Positions 23,083-30,573 of a DNA stretch of 32,182 nucleotides are shown here, in pieces. Position 1 is the first letter of the stretch, and every line of letters begins with the position of its first letter. The stretch covers positions 1 through 32,182 of the forward strand of contig CAMONN010000007.1 in the NCBI GenBank assembly GCA_946620645.1, in the 5' to 3' direction. The DNA is from an uncultured Clostridia bacterium (GTDB lineage: Bacteria; Bacillota; Clostridia; Oscillospirales; Oscillospiraceae). The notes beneath the pieces are model-generated. The model saw only the letters and a list, made by a program, of their open reading frames with translations, was not told the DNA's origin and ran no database searches. The position numbers were made by a program, and so were the translations under genes.

Positions 23083-24024
23083 TCAAACTGCTGCAAGAAT
23101 ATGCAGGTTCCGCAGTTCACCGTCCCGGATGGCGGTGTTCACGGCATAGGCATGCCGTTCCAGCTCGCTGCCGTCGAGGTCAGACAGTCCCTGTGCCCGT
23201 AGAAGGTCCGCCACAGAACCCGCGACGGCCTCGATGATCTGCTGCTTTTCCTCCGCCTCCGCAGGCCGGTTTCCAGTCGTCAGAAGCTGCTCCAGAAGTG
23301 CCGCAAAGGCAGGCCCGTCCGGCAGCGATCTCAAAGCCCGGAACACCCATTTATAGTAGGGCTGATACCGCCGGTTCAGGAGGAAGAGCACGGAGAGTGT
23401 ACTCCGCACAAATTCTCCCGCCGCGAGCTGGGCAGCGCCAGACTCTCCGTGTTTCAGACAGCGGGTATAATTATACTGTCCGGCCTGCGCCATCAAAAGA
23501 AGGTACCCAGCCAGGCGCTTGCACCGCACATCTTCCGGATAGGTTCTAAGCGACTCCCGAATCCGGGTAAGCTCACCGAAATTATCCATAAAGAGCTCCC
23601 CGTTTGTTGCCTCGGCCAGTGCCTGTTCCGGCAGGGACAGCCACTGCATCAGGTTCAGCTCTCCGTCAGGCGCGCCCAGCGTTTTACTGAAATAATCCGC
23701 CATTCGGAGAACACCGTGCCGGTTACCGCCCACGGGTGAAAGCCTGCTGCGGGCAAATCCCCGGAAGGTCTTCGGAAGCGCCGCATAGGCCCGCTCCAGA
23801 AGGAAAGCATCCCGACGACTCACAAGGTCTTCTCCGGGAAGAAAAATGCAGAACCCCGGCTCAAAGTCATGATCCCGGGAGACCGTATCGTCATAGCCGA
23901 AGCACTCGGAGCCTTCACCGAACAGGCCAACTGCAAGAAACGGCAGGAGTGCCGGAAATTCTGTTTCCAGCATCGGCCTGCCGCATTCCTCATAATAAGC
24001 ACGGGATAACTCAAGTCCGTTCAT
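23083..24024 (-). CDS. DUF4037 (nucleotidyltransferase-like) protein
   Basis: The 313-aa protein carries the DUF4037 signature GLFGEGSECFGYDDTVSRDHDFEPGF at about residues 33-58, which resembles a nucleotidyltransferase active site (GxGSE then DHDF acidic residues). The helical remainder includes NLMQWLSLPEQALAEATNG and a long C-terminal helix bundle, a substrate-binding arrangement like that of aminoglycoside or tRNA nucleotidyltransferases. Substrate and reaction are unknown. The acidic residues look intact. CGGAGGTAATCT precedes ATG 24024, which lies 14 bases inside the end of the TPR gene, so the two proteins are translationally coupled and probably work together. Confidence 0.85.
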   Translation of the reverse strand: MNGLELSRAYYEECGRPMLETEFPALLPFLAVGLFGEGSECFGYDDTVSRDHDFEPGFCIFLPGEDLVSRRDAFLLERAYAALPKTFRGFARSRLSPVGGNRHGVLRMADYFSKTLGAPDGELNLMQWLSLPEQALAEATNGELFMDNFGELTRIRESLRTYPEDVRCKRLAGYLLLMAQAGQYNYTRCLKHGESGAAQLAAGEFVRSTLSVLFLLNRRYQPYYKWVFRALRSLPDGPAFAALLEQLLTTGNRPAEAEEKQQIIEAVAGSVADLLRAQGLSDLDGSELERHAYAVNTAIRDGELRNLHILAAV

Positions 24025-24850
24025 AGATTACCTCCGCCTCCTGCAGCAGGTCATCCGCCACAGCGAACCAGCCGTAATAGCCGAAGGACGGCGCGCACTT
24101 TTCACAGACAAAAGCATAATAGCCGTCATGGGGCACCGAGGGATCATGAATGAACCTCTCCGCCCGCTCCAGCAGCTCCGAAATCCGGGACTCCCCTTCT
24201 TCCAGCCCCAGCTGAGCCGCTACCGCATCCGCGATATTGAGACATGTTATGGCCTGCTCCAAGGCTCCGCCGGGGACAGTCGCCATGGTTTCCATCGCCT
24301 TGTCATACAGCCGGAAAGCCTCATCGTAACGCTCCAGGTTTTTCAGCACCAGGGCCATATTGTTATAGAGCCCTCCCAGAAGATCCGCCCGGGTATGGGG
24401 AGTCGACTCATAGAGGGCCTTCGCCTTTTCAAAGAGCTCCAGTGCACGCCGGTTCTCGCCAAAGGCGCTGAAGGCCGTTGCGGCATTGACATAGGTGGTG
24501 GCGGCACTGATGCTGTTCTCAAACCCCATATCCCCGAGGAGCCTGATAGCACGCTCAGCATAGGGCAGAGCGTTTTCCCGGCTTCCGGCCTTGCGGTAAT
24601 AGCCGACCAGTTCGTTCAGGACAAGAAGTTCACCGCGGTGATCCCCCGCCAGTTCAGCCTCTTTCAGCCAGTAGAGCAGGTGCCTCTCGGCCCCGGCAAA
24701 GTCCCGGCGGCCCATATATTCATCGAGTTTCGCAAGTATGCGCTGCTGAGGTACAGGTCTGCCCCGGGACTGCGCTTCAAGAGGATTGCCGCACAGCGGG
24801 CAGTCGGGCTCCAGATACTCTTCGGGTCTCAGCGGACCATGGTGGCTCAT
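24011..24850 (-). CDS. Tetratricopeptide-repeat protein with terminal CxxC pairs
   Basis: The 279-aa protein is mostly TPR helices. Repeats are visible as YVNAATAFSAFGENRRALELFEKAKALY and GLYNNMALVLKNLERYDEAFRLYDKAM, giving perhaps five or six repeats. An N-terminal CPLC (Cys17, Cys20) and a C-terminal CEKC (Cys249, Cys252) could form a zinc site, either within each end or joining both. No signal peptide. CAGGAGGGAGCC precedes the ATG. TPR proteins are scaffolds; the 14-base overlap with the DUF4037 gene suggests it presents substrates or partners to that enzyme. It lies 54 bases after the Re-citrate synthase-like gene without a clear terminator, so it may be cotranscribed. Confidence 0.82.
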   Translation of the reverse strand: MSHHGPLRPEEYLEPDCPLCGNPLEAQSRGRPVPQQRILAKLDEYMGRRDFAGAERHLLYWLKEAELAGDHRGELLVLNELVGYYRKAGSRENALPYAERAIRLLGDMGFENSISAATTYVNAATAFSAFGENRRALELFEKAKALYESTPHTRADLLGGLYNNMALVLKNLERYDEAFRLYDKAMETMATVPGGALEQAITCLNIADAVAAQLGLEEGESRISELLERAERFIHDPSVPHDGYYAFVCEKCAPSFGYYGWFAVADDLLQEAEVIYERT

Positions 24851-24904
24851 ATAGGCTCCCTCCTGTTCAGTCAGTGTACCGGAAAAGAATAAAGGCTCAG
24901 CAGG

Positions 24905-26278
24905 TTATACCTTCATCTCTCCATTTGTCAGTTCCGTGATCTTCTCTTCCAATTCCGAATCCGCCATAGACGCCGTACGCCCATCCTCATACTGGGCGTC
25001 CACCCAGGTCTTCAGATCCTGCACCAGAGGGCTGTGCTTGGTCACCTGACGATCCCCTGCCAGGCCGTAGGTCCGGTTCACCCAGTAAGCGATCCCTGCC
25101 AGGCCGGAATTCTTGCTGACAGCCACGCCGGCAGGCCTGTGAAGAATCTTATCCGTGTTAAAAATGTTATAAATCTCTTCGTCTTTCAATAGTCCGTCCG
25201 CATGAATGCCCGCCCTGGTCACGTTAAAGTTTCTGCCCACGAAGGGCGTCATGGGCGGAACGGAATAACCGATCTCCTTCTGATAGTATTCCGCAATCTC
25301 CGTAATGACGGAAGGATCCATCCCATCAAGAGAGCCGCGCAGGGAGGCATACTCCATGACCATGGCCTCAAGAGGAACATTGCCGGTGCGCTCGCCAATG
25401 CCCAGCATGGTGCAGTTTACACCGCTGGCGCCATAAAGCCAAGCCGTGGAAGCATTCGCCACCGCTTTATAAAAGTCATTATGTCCGTGCCATTCCAGGT
25501 TTTCACTTTCCACACCGGAATAATGCTGAAGACCGTAGATGATGCCGGGCACACTGCGGGGCAGCGCCACCTCTGTATAAGGAACACCGTAGCCCATGGT
25601 GTCGCAGGCCCGGATACGAACCGGGATCCCCGCATTCTGGGAAAGCTTCATGAGTTCATTGACAAACGGCACCACAAAACCGTAAAAGTCGGCACGGGTG
25701 ACATCCTCCAGATGGCAGCGGGGCATGACACCGGCCTCGAAAGCGTCCTTTACTGTCGCAAGATACATGTCCATCGCTTCGCGGCGGGTTTTCTTCAGCT
25801 TTTTAAAGATATGATAGTCGCTGCAGGAAACCAGAATACCGGTTTCGCGTATACCCAGATCCCGCACCATACGGAAGTCCTCACGACTGGCGCGGATCCA
25901 TGTGGTTATCTCCGGGAAGCGCAGCCCCAGAGCCATGCAGCGCTCAATCGCCTCACGATCCCGTTTGGAGTAGATAAAAAACTCCGTCTGACGAATCAGC
26001 CCATAGGGTCCGCCCAGCCTGGACAGCAGTTTGAAAAGGGTTTCAATCTGCTCCGGCGTATAGGGGCGGAAGGCCTGCTGCCCGTCCCGGAAGGAGGTGT
26101 CGGTAATCCAGATATCCTCCGGCATGTTCATAGGCACACGCCGATGGTTAAAGGCAACCTTCGGAATCTCGTCATAGCTGTAGACATCCCGGTACAGGAC
26201 AGGATCCTGTACATCCTGCAGAGAATAGCGATAGTCATTCTCCTCCAGAAGGTTGGTTTTCTGTGACAGTTCAAGCAT
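24905..26278 (-). CDS. Probable Re-citrate synthase (HMGL/isopropylmalate synthase family)
   Basis: The 457-aa protein belongs to the DRE-TIM metallolyase family: ITDTSFRDGQQAF (metal and base residues), EWHGHND and GIGERTGNVPLEAM. Its N-terminus (ENDYRYSLQDVQDP, VAFNHRRVPMNMP) and IIRQTEFF-like stretch match what I recall of the oxygen-sensitive Re-citrate synthases of clostridia (C. kluyveri, C. acetobutylicum) rather than LeuA or homocitrate synthase. It lacks the long C-terminal LeuA regulatory domain. Re-citrate synthase condenses acetyl-CoA and oxaloacetate to citrate in anaerobes lacking the Si enzyme. AAGGAGCCGCC precedes the ATG, and a promoter lies at 26323-26351. Homocitrate synthase remains the main alternative. 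Confidence 0.8.
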   Translation of the reverse strand: MLELSQKTNLLEENDYRYSLQDVQDPVLYRDVYSYDEIPKVAFNHRRVPMNMPEDIWITDTSFRDGQQAFRPYTPEQIETLFKLLSRLGGPYGLIRQTEFFIYSKRDREAIERCMALGLRFPEITTWIRASREDFRMVRDLGIRETGILVSCSDYHIFKKLKKTRREAMDMYLATVKDAFEAGVMPRCHLEDVTRADFYGFVVPFVNELMKLSQNAGIPVRIRACDTMGYGVPYTEVALPRSVPGIIYGLQHYSGVESENLEWHGHNDFYKAVANASTAWLYGASGVNCTMLGIGERTGNVPLEAMVMEYASLRGSLDGMDPSVITEIAEYYQKEIGYSVPPMTPFVGRNFNVTRAGIHADGLLKDEEIYNIFNTDKILHRPAGVAVSKNSGLAGIAYWVNRTYGLAGDRQVTKHSPLVQDLKTWVDAQYEDGRTASMADSELEEKITELTNGEMKV

Positions 26279-26322
26279 AGGAGGCGGCTCCTTTAAAAGA
26301 GGTTAATGTGTGTATGTATGCA

Positions 26323-26351
26323 ATTATACAGCTGTAGGCAGGAAAAGTAAA
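26323..26351 (-). promoter_or_regulatory. Promoter of the Re-citrate synthase operon
   Basis: On the minus strand TTTACT (26346-26351) and a perfect TATAAT (26323-26328) are 17 bases apart, about 45 bases before the ATG. Transcription could continue through the TPR and DUF4037 genes to the terminator at 23042-23069. Confidence 0.7.
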
Positions 26352-26421
26352 GAGGATTTCTTTTCCGGCTTCTCCGCATTCAATTCCTTATCCGCAAAGT
26401 CTGGGGTGGGACGCTGCCGCC

Positions 26422-26835
26422 TCAGGGCTGCAGGTCCTCCACATCAATACAGCGAAACCCGTTCTCCATCAGGAGCTCCGCAGTCACACCGGCTCCGTAT
26501 GTCAGAGTCCCGGAAAAGGTGCCGTCATAGCGCTGCTTTACGCCGCAGCTGGGACTGCGTGACTGAAGAATGATCAGATCCGGCCGCTCGCGCAGGGCAA
26601 TCTCCAGGCACCTCTGAGCCCCGGCACGAAACTCCCGGTCCACAATCCGCCCGTCTCTGGCTGTAACAATGCCCTCCCGGATCTCGGAGGGCACGCGCGG
26701 TGTTGGAAGGCCTCCCAGCTGCTCGGGGCAGACCCTGATCACATCATTTTCCGCCATCAGCCGGAGGACCTTCTCATTTCGGTTATTCCCTCCGTCATAT
26801 TTGCAGTTCTCGCCCGCCAGGCAGGCACTGACCAT
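26422..26835 (-). CDS. DUF523 family protein
   Basis: The 137-aa protein has the conserved DUF523 signature: VSACLAGENCKYDGG at the N-terminus, VCPEQLGGLPTPR, and the C-terminal SRSPSCG. The conserved cysteines suggest a metal or redox role, but the function is not established. ATG 26835 lacks a clear ribosome binding site. Relatives usually begin MKILVSACL, and here the codons just upstream, CTG AAG ATT, would supply M-K-I if CTG at 26844 were the start; an in-frame TGA limits any longer extension. A TATAAT lies upstream in the 66-base gap, but no convincing -35. Confidence 0.85.
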   Translation of the reverse strand: MVSACLAGENCKYDGGNNRNEKVLRLMAENDVIRVCPEQLGGLPTPRVPSEIREGIVTARDGRIVDREFRAGAQRCLEIALRERPDLIILQSRSPSCGVKQRYDGTFSGTLTYGAGVTAELLMENGFRCIDVEDLQP

Positions 26836-26901
26836 AATCTTCAGGGAGAATCACAACCCCTCATCATCTTAATTATATGCAGCAGAAAAGACCATTATCC
26901 C

Positions 26902-27441
26902 CTATGTCATGCTGTAGGTTCGGAGGAACTGCTGCGGATCCGCTCCGCCTTCCATGTAGCGGATCAGAATCTCCGCAGCGGCGTGACTGTCACTGTCGGC
27001 CTGATGGTGGTTTAGGCAGATTCCGTAATAGTCGCAGAGATCGTTCAGGCGGTGGCTGATCCCCGGGAGCAGCTTCCGGCCCATAACGACGGTACACAGG
27101 CCCCGGACGGAGGACTTCCACGGGATCTCATAGGCCGCAAGACATCTGCGGAGAACCCCCATATCGAAGCCCGCATTATGGGCCACGAGGATCCCCGAGG
27201 ACATGAGCGTCTCGATCTGTTTCCACAGTTCCGGGAAGGTTGGCTGGCCCAGGACCGTCTCCTCACTGATACCGGTAAGGCGGGTATTAAACCAGTCGAA
27301 GGGCTGCTCCGGATCCACCAGAGAGAAAAATTCACCCGTGATGCTGCCGGACTCCACAATGCTGATTCCGATGGCGCTCATACGGTTATTGTAGCGGTTC
27401 GGCGTTTCGACGTCAAACACGATATAGCGTTCATCCGGCAT
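26902..27441 (-). CDS. DnaQ-like 3'-5' exonuclease
   Basis: The 179-aa protein is a single DEDDh exonuclease domain. YIVFDVETPN holds the first Asp-Glu pair (Exo I), LVAHNAGFDMGVLRRCL is Exo II, and the HHQADSDSHAAAEILIRY stretch gives Exo III with catalytic His and Asp. Such small proteins proofread DNA or trim RNA/oligonucleotides. No polymerase, BRCT or helicase domain is attached, so its partner is unknown. GGAGGGAGACCAT precedes the ATG and it has its own promoter at 27474-27502. Confidence 0.9.
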   Translation of the reverse strand: MPDERYIVFDVETPNRYNNRMSAIGISIVESGSITGEFFSLVDPEQPFDWFNTRLTGISEETVLGQPTFPELWKQIETLMSSGILVAHNAGFDMGVLRRCLAAYEIPWKSSVRGLCTVVMGRKLLPGISHRLNDLCDYYGICLNHHQADSDSHAAAEILIRYMEGGADPQQFLRTYSMT

Positions 27442-27473
27442 ATGGTCTCCCTCCGGTTGTTTACAGATAATTC

Positions 27474-27502
27474 AGTATACCACAGGGACGGATGCACGTA
27501 AA
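27474..27502 (-). promoter_or_regulatory. Promoter of the exonuclease gene
   Basis: On the minus strand TTTACG (27497-27502) and TATACT (27474-27479) are 17 bases apart, about 30 bases before the ATG. This makes it unlikely that the structured RNA upstream is a leader of the exonuclease gene. Bases 27503-27614 hold nothing else I recognise. Confidence 0.6.
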
Positions 27503-27614
27503 CAGGAAGAGTACTTTCGTTCGGTGTCCGGTCAGAGAAATCATTTCCGACCCGGTATTTGCAGGTTTTTGCACTGGACTTTTTCGCACGGTTTACATAA
27601 TATTGAATCAGGAT

Positions 27615-27640
27615 AAAAAAAAGCCGCCCAGGAGGGCGGC
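27615..27640 (-). terminator. Terminator of the candidate small RNA
   Basis: On the minus strand GCCGCCC and GGGCGGC form a 7-bp stem with a short TCCT loop, followed by eight T. Confidence 0.85.
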
Positions 27641-27720
27641 CAATATAAAAACCGGACGGTCCCTGGAGGATCAGGAGAACCGTGCCGGGAAGGAGATCGG
27701 GCAATTGCGGCCTGATCCCG
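27615..27720 (-). ncRNA. Candidate small RNA (about 105 nt) with promoter and terminator
   Basis: A promoter at 27727-27755 would start transcription near 27720 on the minus strand. The RNA begins with GGATCAGG, which pairs perfectly with CCTGATCC about 45 bases later, enclosing a domain with a weaker TGCC/GGCA stem. It ends in GCCGCCC-TCCT-GGGCGGC followed by eight T. No ATG or GTG reading frame of note runs through it. Three CU-rich stretches (ATCTCCTTCCC, TCCTCCAGG, CCCTCCTGG) are complementary to Shine-Dalgarno sequences; the first and third fall in predicted loops. It does not match tRNA, SRP, tmRNA, RNase P or 6S RNA as I know them. Probably a trans-acting regulator; that is inference. 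Confidence 0.6.
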
Positions 27721-27726
27721 AATCAG

Positions 27727-27755
27727 ATTGTAGCAGAGTCGGCAGGCAGAGTCAA
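27727..27755 (-). promoter_or_regulatory. Promoter of the candidate small RNA
   Basis: On the minus strand TTGACT (27750-27755) and TACAAT (27727-27732) are 17 bases apart, one mismatch from consensus in each box. No coding gene starts downstream before the terminator. Confidence 0.75.
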
Positions 27756-27901
27756 GGGAGAGGGCTGTGATTTTACGCCACCTGCTGTCTGCCCGGCCGG
27801 GCCAAGCTTCGAAAGGTTCCTGTTTTCCGCCATTGCCCCGGGTAAACCGGTGAATGTTCGTCCGCTGTTTTTCATACTTCCGGTGGATGCAGTCCGAAAC
27901 A

Positions 27902-27940
27902 GAAAAACGGGTACAGCAGCTGTTTGGCTGCCATACCCGT
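27902..27940 (-). terminator. Terminator of greA-lysS
   Basis: On the minus strand ACGGGTA and TACCCGT pair (7 bp), then after a small internal loop GCAGC pairs with GCTGC, followed by TTTTT. It is 55 bases past the lysS stop. A T run on the plus side could make it bidirectional. Confidence 0.75.
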
Positions 27941-27995
27941 ACATTTTTAATCCATCATGCTGAAGCACATGACATCACTTGCCTGTTACCCGATT

Positions 27996-30005
27996 TTAGT
28001 ACAGCTTTGCACCGGCCGGGATGTGCGGATCCACCATCAGGAGGTGGAGCTTTTCCTCCCCGCCCTCCTTATGGACAGCACTTATGAGCATACCGCAGGA
28101 GTCAATGCCCATCATTTTCCTGGGAGGAAGATTCGTGATGGCGATGCAGGTCTTGCCGATCAGCTGTTCCGGCTCATAATAGGCATGAATACCGCTTAAA
28201 ATGGTGCGATCCGTGCCGCTGCCATCGTCCAGTGTAAACTGGAGCAGCTTCTTGCTCTTTGGAACGGCAACACAGTCCTTGACCTTTACGGCGCGGAAAT
28301 CGGACTTGGAGAAGGTCTCGAAATCGACGAGATCCTCAAACAGCGGCTCGATCACCAGGCTTGCAAAGTCAGGCTTTTTCGCATCAAAGATCGGCATGGA
28401 AGGATCGTCCGCATTCACCGCCGGAGCCTCTTCAGACGCCGTCTCTACTGTTGCAGCCTCCTCGGATTTCTGTACACCATTCTTGTCCTTTGGTGTATCA
28501 AGCGGTTTCATCGTCGGGAAGAGCAGCACATCGCGGATGGCCGCGGAATCGGTCAGCAGCATGCAGAGGCGGTCGATACCGTAGCCTATGCCGCCTGTAG
28601 GAGGCATACCGATCTCAAGAGCGTTCAGGAAATCCTCATCGGTGGAATTTGCCTCTTCGTCGCCCTTGGCCAGCATCTCCTCCTGCGCCCGGAAACGCTC
28701 ACGCTGGTCAATGGGGTCGTTCAGTTCGGAATAGGCATTGGCCATTTCCCAGCCGTTGATAAAGAGCTCAAAGCGTTCCACATACTCGGGATCGTCCGGT
28801 TTGCGCTTGGTAAGGGGAGAGATCTCCACCGGGTGCTCCGTAATGAAAGTCGGCTGAATCAGCTTGTCCTCCACAAACTCGTCAAAGAAGAGGTTCAGAA
28901 TGTCGCCCTTGCCGTGACGCTCCTCATAGGCCACGCCCTTCGCCTTTGCGGCGGCGCGGGCCTCCTCCAGACTGTGGATTTCAGAAAAATCAACTCCGGA
29001 ATACTTTTTAACCGCCTCGGTCATGGTGACGCGGGCAAAGGGCTTGCCCAGGTCAATCTCCATCCCGTTATAGGTGACCACATCGGTGCCGAGCACCTCC
29101 CAGGCCACGTGGCGGAAGAGATTCTCCGTCAGATCCATCATGCCGTGGAAATCGGTATAGGCCTGATAGAGTTCCATCAGGGTGAACTCCGGATTGTGAC
29201 GCGTATCCATTCCCTCGTTGCGGAAGACCCGGCCGATCTCATAAACCTTCTCCAGGCCGCCGACAATCAGGCGCTTGAGGTAAAGCTCCAGAGAAATGCG
29301 GAGCTTCAAATCCTGATCCAGAGCGTTGAAATGGGTCAGGAAAGGCCGCGCCGCAGCGCCGCCGGCGTTCTGTACCAGCATCGGAGTTTCCACTTCCAGG
29401 AAGCCAAGCCCGTCGAGGTAGCGGCGGATGCTGCTGATAATACGGGAGCGCCGAATGAAGGTTGCCCGGACATCCTCGTTCATGATGAGGTCGACATACC
29501 GCATTCTGTAACGAAGATCAGTGTTGGTCATGCCGTGGTACTTTTCCGGCAGGGGACGCAGCGACTTGGAAAGCAGCTGCAGGTTTTCCACATGGATTGT
29601 GATCTCACCGGTCTGGGTACGGAAAACATAACCGCTGACGCCGATAATGTCGCCGATATCAAACTTGCGGAAGTCCTGAAACTCCTGCTCGCTGACCGCG
29701 TCCTTCCGCACGTACAGCTGAATCTGTCCTTCCCGGTCCTGGATGTGGCAGAAAATGGCTTTGCCCATCCCGCGCTTGGAAAGAATGCGCCCCGCAACGG
29801 AGACCGTGCGGTTTTCAAAGGCATCATAATTGCGCTTAATCACCGCGGAGTCCGCGCTGCGAACATAGCTTGTCACCTTAAAGGGATCCCGGCCCTCATC
29901 CTGCAGGGCCCTCAGCTTGTCCCTGCGAATCTGAAGAAGCTCCGAAAGGTCCTCCGTTGCCTCTGTCCGGTTTTCGCTCTGGCGTTCCAGATTTTCCGTA
30001 TTCAT
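27996..30005 (-). CDS. lysS: Class II lysyl-tRNA synthetase fused to a Trbp111-type tRNA-binding domain
   Basis: The 669-aa protein (ATG 30005; TTTGAGGTCAG ahead) charges tRNA-Lys. The first 500 residues are a standard class II LysRS: N-terminal OB-fold (SVAGRILSKRGMGKAIFCHIQD), motif 2 (EIGRVFRNEGMDTRHNPEFT) and motif 3 (GIGYGIDRLCMLL). A linker rich in Glu, Ala and Lys follows, then about residues 546-669 form a Trbp111/EMAPII-like OB domain (FRAVKVKDCVAVPKSKKLLQF, ILSGIHAYYEPEQLIGK, NLPPRKMMGIDSCGM). That domain is best known from MetRS C-termini and PheRS beta chains. The fusion should increase tRNA affinity. The track's 30110 start is not used because that extension runs back into greA (stop 30034). 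It follows greA by 28 bases. Confidence 0.94.
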   Translation of the reverse strand: MNTENLERQSENRTEATEDLSELLQIRRDKLRALQDEGRDPFKVTSYVRSADSAVIKRNYDAFENRTVSVAGRILSKRGMGKAIFCHIQDREGQIQLYVRKDAVSEQEFQDFRKFDIGDIIGVSGYVFRTQTGEITIHVENLQLLSKSLRPLPEKYHGMTNTDLRYRMRYVDLIMNEDVRATFIRRSRIISSIRRYLDGLGFLEVETPMLVQNAGGAAARPFLTHFNALDQDLKLRISLELYLKRLIVGGLEKVYEIGRVFRNEGMDTRHNPEFTLMELYQAYTDFHGMMDLTENLFRHVAWEVLGTDVVTYNGMEIDLGKPFARVTMTEAVKKYSGVDFSEIHSLEEARAAAKAKGVAYEERHGKGDILNLFFDEFVEDKLIQPTFITEHPVEISPLTKRKPDDPEYVERFELFINGWEMANAYSELNDPIDQRERFRAQEEMLAKGDEEANSTDEDFLNALEIGMPPTGGIGYGIDRLCMLLTDSAAIRDVLLFPTMKPLDTPKDKNGVQKSEEAATVETASEEAPAVNADDPSMPIFDAKKPDFASLVIEPLFEDLVDFETFSKSDFRAVKVKDCVAVPKSKKLLQFTLDDGSGTDRTILSGIHAYYEPEQLIGKTCIAITNLPPRKMMGIDSCGMLISAVHKEGGEEKLHLLMVDPHIPAGAKLY

Positions 30006-30033
30006 ACAGTCTGACCTCAAATGATAAAGATTC

Positions 30034-30528
30034 TCAGGTGTTATCCACCGACAGAATGTGGATATGGACCGCTCCGGAAGGCGCTTCAATGGTGACCTCT
30101 TCCCCGGCACGGTGGCCGATCAGGCCCTTACCCACGGGGGAGTCATCCGAAATACGGCCTTCCCGGGGATTGGCCTCCTGGGAACCGACGATCTCATAGG
30201 TTTCCTCAAAGTTGTCATCCATGTCCTGCACATCCACACGGCTGCCCAGGGTGATGGCGTCGCGCGGAAGATTATGGTCCACATTGTCCACGATCTCAGC
30301 GTGCTCAATGAGGTCCTTGTATTCCGCAATTTTGGAATAGAGTCTCCCCTGCTCGGTTTTTGCTTCGTCATATTCGCTGTTTTCAGACAGATCGCCGAAG
30401 CTGCGCGCTTCCTTAATCTGCTCGGAGACTTCCTTGGCGCGGTCCGTCTCCAGATAATTCAGCTCCGCCTTAAGCTCCTCCAGGCGTTCCAGACTCATTT
30501 TGTAGCGGTTAGAATTTTGATTTGGCAT
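30034..30528 (-). CDS. greA: Transcription elongation factor GreA
   Basis: GreA rescues backtracked RNA polymerase by stimulating transcript cleavage. The 164-aa protein has the N-terminal coiled coil that enters the secondary channel (SLERLEELKAELNYLET), with the acidic tip motif GDLSENSEYDEAK. The C-terminal FKBP-like domain includes ITLGSRVDVQD, YEIVGSQEANP and DSPVGKGLIGHRAGEEV. CAGGAGAGGAAC precedes the ATG. greA-lysS is a recurring gene order in clostridia. It begins 46 bases after the S41-like gene ends, so the run from the M23 gene to lysS could be one transcript. Confidence 0.96.
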   Translation of the reverse strand: MPNQNSNRYKMSLERLEELKAELNYLETDRAKEVSEQIKEARSFGDLSENSEYDEAKTEQGRLYSKIAEYKDLIEHAEIVDNVDHNLPRDAITLGSRVDVQDMDDNFEETYEIVGSQEANPREGRISDDSPVGKGLIGHRAGEEVTIEAPSGAVHIHILSVDNT

Positions 30529-30573
30529 GCTTGTTCCTCTCCTGTTATCCTGTTTATCTCCGGGTATTTTTTG

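Noticed and set aside
27640-27720. Riboswitch or T-box leader for the exonuclease gene
   Set aside because: No T-box AGGGTGGNACCGCG motif and no known riboswitch core seen; the exonuclease gene has its own promoter downstream of the terminator.
30006-30110. N-terminal extension of LysRS in the track
   Set aside because: It overlaps the end of greA, lacks a ribosome binding site and adds residues unlike any LysRS.
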